From the NCBI GenBank assembly GCA_019421345.1, contig JAHZFL010000038.1:1-7060 (forward strand): a stretch of 7,060 nucleotides of DNA. The letters are read 5' to 3'. The stretch's first letter is position 1, and each line of letters opens with the position of its first letter. Below the pieces are notes generated by a model, which saw nothing but the letters and a program-made list of their open reading frames with translations, made no database searches and had not been told where the DNA came from. Origin of the DNA: Roseburia sp. (GTDB lineage: Bacteria > Bacillota > Clostridia > Lachnospirales > Lachnospiraceae). A program made the position numbers and the translations under genes. Below, piece after piece: positions 4,686 through 7,060 of the stretch.

Positions 4686-6920
4686 TTATACTTTTTTTAA
4701 CTTTGCAAACGACGCAAACATCTTTTTTGTTCCTGCCGAATCAAATGCGACTGTCACCTCAAAATCTCGCCCTCCTGCAACGATTCCGGTCACCGTGCCG
4801 GTCCCAAACTTCACATGAGAGACGCGGTCGCCCACGCCATAGCCTAAGTCTCCCTTTGCCGTGCTCGCTGAGGCAAACGCCCGCGCCTGCATACTCTGCC
4901 CCGACATCTGCTGCCGCATCGTAAAACGTCCCTGCCGCACAGGAGCACCGGATTCCTTCTTTTCCGAATAAACCGGTTTTTGAGGCTTTTCAGAAAGCAA
5001 TTCATCTGGGATCTCCTTTATAAAACGCGAAACCCTGCTAAAGTGTGTCTCCCCTCGGATCATCCGCTGTCTTGCACAGGTAATCGCAAGCTCCTTCATC
5101 GCCCGTGTTATCCCGACGTAGGCAAGACGCCGCTCCTCCTCCAACTCCTCGGTTGCATCATCAGAAACAATCGACATATAGCTCGGAAAAAGTCCGTCCT
5201 CCATACCCGCCAGATAAACCTTCGGAAATTCCAGCCCCTTGGCGCTATGCAACGTCATCAGCACCACATATTCATTTCCTTCCTCCAACCCGTCAATATC
5301 GGCAACCAGCGCAACCTCCTCCAAAAAGCCGCCAAGTGTCGGCTGCTCCTCGCTCTCCTCATAGCTTGCCGCCTTGCTGATAAGCTCGTCGATATTCTCA
5401 ATCCGCGCCTGTGCTTCGTCCGTTCCCTCCGCCTCAAGCTCCTTCACATAACCGGTCTCCTCGATCAGCTCCCGCAAAAGCTCTGTTACGCCAAGATATG
5501 GCAGCTTACTTCGCATCGTCTGAACAAATGTGACAAACGGTCTGATCTTCGCTGCTGCCTTCCCCACAGACGGAATCTCCTCTGCCCTCTTTAGCGCATC
5601 ATAAAAGCTTATGTCATACGCCTCCGCATAATCAGACACACGGTTAAGCGTCGTCGCACCGATTCCGCGCTTCGGCACATTGATAATACGGCGCACGGCA
5701 AGATCGTCCCGCCCGTTATCAATGGTCTTTAAATACGCCAGAAGATCCTTGATCTCTTTTCTTGCATAGAAGTTTACGCCCCCGACAATTTTGTACGGAA
5801 TATTGGCGACAAGAAAACGCTCCTCGAACAGACGTGACTGCGCGTTTGTCCGATAAAGCACGGCATAGTCCCCATAACCGTATTTGCCTGTGCGCACGCC
5901 CGCCTGAATATTGCGCGCAACAAAATCAGCCTCCTCATATGCTGTATCAAACTGCTCAAAATCAAGCTTTTCCCCCCTGTCATTTGCCGTCCAAAGAGAC
6001 TTACTTTTTCTCCCGACGTTATTCGCAATGACATTATTTGCAGCGTCCAAAATATTTTGCGTCGAACGATAATTCTGCTCCAGCTTAATTGTCACGGCAT
6101 CCGGAAAATGCTTCTCAAAATTTAAGATATTGTAAATATTTGCCCCACGGAACTTATAGATCGACTGGTCATCGTCCCCCACCACACAAAGGTTCTGATA
6201 CTTTCCCGCCAGCAGGCGGATAAGCTCAAACTGTGCCGTATTCGTATCCTGATATTCGTCGACCATAATATAGCGAAACCGCTCCTGATAATAGTCGAGC
6301 ACCTCCGCATCATTGCGAAATAGCTCAACCGTCTTTACGATCAAATCGTCAAAATCAAGCGCGTTGTTTTTCTTTAATGTATTCTGATACTCCAGATAAG
6401 CCTCCGACTGTCTGCGCTTGCCAAAATCACCGGAAACCATAGCTCTTTGCGCAAACTGCTCCGGCGAAACAAGCTCGTCCTTCGCCTTTGAAATCGCCGC
6501 AAGCAGGCTTCTCTCCTTATAAATCTTCGTATCAATGTTCAGTCGCTTGCAGACCTCCTTCATCACCGACTTAGAATCATCTGCATCATAAATCGTAAAA
6601 TTCGTGTCATAGCCGATGCGGTCAATATGACGCCGCAAAATACGCACACAGGTGGAATGAAACGTCGAAACCCAGATGCTCTCCGAACCGTAGCTGACCA
6701 TCGCATCAATTCTCTCACGCATCTCCCCGGCAGCCTTATTGGTAAAAGTGATCGCCATAATGTGATAGGGGTTGATTCCCTTCTCCTCGATCAAATATGC
6801 CGTCCGATGCGTCAGAACCCGCGTTTTGCCGGATCCTGCCCCCGCAAGGATCAGTACCGGTCCCTCCGTCGTCGTCACCCCAAGCTGCTGCTGCTCATTT
6901 AATGTATCGTAAATACTCAT
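4686..6920 (-). CDS. pcrA: ATP-dependent DNA helicase PcrA (UvrD/Rep family, SF1A)
   Basis: PcrA is a 3'-5' DNA helicase that acts in nucleotide-excision repair, plasmid rolling-circle replication and clearing of RecA filaments and transcription conflicts. I chose ATG 6918-6920 (744 aa) because a ribosome-binding site precedes it and MSIYDTLNEQQ is the standard PcrA opening. A longer frame to 6995 would run through the promoter. Motifs in order: Q-motif Q10-Q12; Walker A A-G-A-G-S-G-K32-T; motif Ia T-F-T-N-K at 58-62; Walker B V-D221-E222-Y-Q-D; motif III G-D-D-D-Q-S-I-Y at 247-254; motif IV Q-N-Y-R284-S; motif V T-L-H-S-A-K-G-L-E-F at 556-565; motif VI A-Y-V-G-I-T-R606-A. Residues 693-744 (GYGVGDRVSH onward) form the C-terminal Tudor-like domain, known in PcrA to bind RNA polymerase. 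The full family length and every motif are present, so it should be functional. Confidence 0.97.
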   Translation of the reverse strand: MSIYDTLNEQQQLGVTTTEGPVLILAGAGSGKTRVLTHRTAYLIEEKGINPYHIMAITFTNKAAGEMRERIDAMVSYGSESIWVSTFHSTCVRILRRHIDRIGYDTNFTIYDADDSKSVMKEVCKRLNIDTKIYKERSLLAAISKAKDELVSPEQFAQRAMVSGDFGKRRQSEAYLEYQNTLKKNNALDFDDLIVKTVELFRNDAEVLDYYQERFRYIMVDEYQDTNTAQFELIRLLAGKYQNLCVVGDDDQSIYKFRGANIYNILNFEKHFPDAVTIKLEQNYRSTQNILDAANNVIANNVGRKSKSLWTANDRGEKLDFEQFDTAYEEADFVARNIQAGVRTGKYGYGDYAVLYRTNAQSRLFEERFLVANIPYKIVGGVNFYARKEIKDLLAYLKTIDNGRDDLAVRRIINVPKRGIGATTLNRVSDYAEAYDISFYDALKRAEEIPSVGKAAAKIRPFVTFVQTMRSKLPYLGVTELLRELIEETGYVKELEAEGTDEAQARIENIDELISKAASYEESEEQPTLGGFLEEVALVADIDGLEEGNEYVVLMTLHSAKGLEFPKVYLAGMEDGLFPSYMSIVSDDATEELEEERRLAYVGITRAMKELAITCARQRMIRGETHFSRVSRFIKEIPDELLSEKPQKPVYSEKKESGAPVRQGRFTMRQQMSGQSMQARAFASASTAKGDLGYGVGDRVSHVKFGTGTVTGIVAGGRDFEVTVAFDSAGTKKMFASFAKLKKV

Positions 6921-6929
6921 ACTATCCAA

Positions 6930-6936
6930 TCCTTTT
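6930..6936 (-). promoter_or_regulatory. Ribosome-binding site of pcrA
   Basis: AAAAGGA on the - strand lies 9 nt before ATG 6918-6920. It supports this start over the in-frame upstream ATGs at residue positions -25 to -11. Confidence 0.7.
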
Positions 6937-6951
6937 CTTTTGATAAGCCTC

Positions 6952-6960
6952 ATTATAGCA
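6952..6960 (-). promoter_or_regulatory. Extended -10 promoter of pcrA
   Basis: The - strand reads TGCTATAAT (6960 to 6952), a perfect TATAAT with the TGn extension. The -35 region at the usual distance is poor. Transcription would start near 6945, leaving a leader of about 25 nt. The rest of the flank to 7060 is AT-rich intergenic DNA with no gene. Confidence 0.7.
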
Positions 6961-7060
6961 TACTTTTCCCTCCATTTCATTAGAAAACAGAACACATTTT
7001 CTTATTTTTTTGTAGGATTACAATACATATGTTACAACTGAATATTTAAAAAGCAGAGAT

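Noticed and set aside
4980..5594. 204-aa open frame on the + strand
   Set aside because: It lies wholly antisense to pcrA, whose motifs are complete, and its Leu/Arg/Cys-rich composition is that of a shadow frame.
6921..6995. 25-residue N-terminal extension of PcrA
   Set aside because: It would span the extended -10 promoter and the ribosome-binding site, and PcrA proteins normally begin at the MSIYDTLNEQ position.
7018..7037. Direct repeat TTACAA spaced 14 bp apart upstream of the pcrA promoter
   Set aside because: Two hexamers in AT-rich DNA can occur by chance, and no known operator was recognised.

Overview
The window looks like a Clostridia chromosome segment, probably Lachnospiraceae. 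I infer this from strong AGGAGG ribosome-binding sites, a Firmicutes-type PcrA helicase with a C-terminal Tudor-like tail, an RlmD/RlmCD-type methyltransferase, and a large-serine-recombinase remnant of the kind common in that family. No database search was possible, so the taxonomy is an inference.

Layout. (1) 1-592: the C-terminal end of a large serine recombinase on the + strand, cut off at its 5' side just inside the window and followed by a strong intrinsic terminator. The first ~50 bases may be the end of an insertion sequence. (2) 593-2221: one AT-rich, 542-residue gene of unknown function on the - strand, convergent with the recombinase remnant. Its C-terminus has an all-helical region with an R-x5-H motif, as in HEPN-type RNases. 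(3) 2222-2493: a more GC-rich spacer with no supported gene, holding the likely rlmD terminator. (4) 2494-4065: rlmD (rumA), a 23S rRNA m5U methyltransferase with an unusual repeat-containing insertion. (5) 4299-4583: a small single-pass membrane protein with a repetitive acidic tail. (6) 4686-6920: pcrA, the UvrD-family DNA helicase, with its own extended -10 promoter near the right edge.

The three right-hand genes (pcrA, small membrane protein, rlmD) all run leftward on the - strand and look like ordinary core chromosome. The left 2.2 kb looks like accessory DNA lodged beside the 3' end of rlmD. That position is a known integration site for serine-recombinase elements in streptococci. The most interesting reading is that the unknown AT-rich gene is cargo of a decayed serine-recombinase element, possibly a defence or toxin-type gene given the HEPN-like motif. 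The sequence supports the arrangement; the function is a hypothesis.
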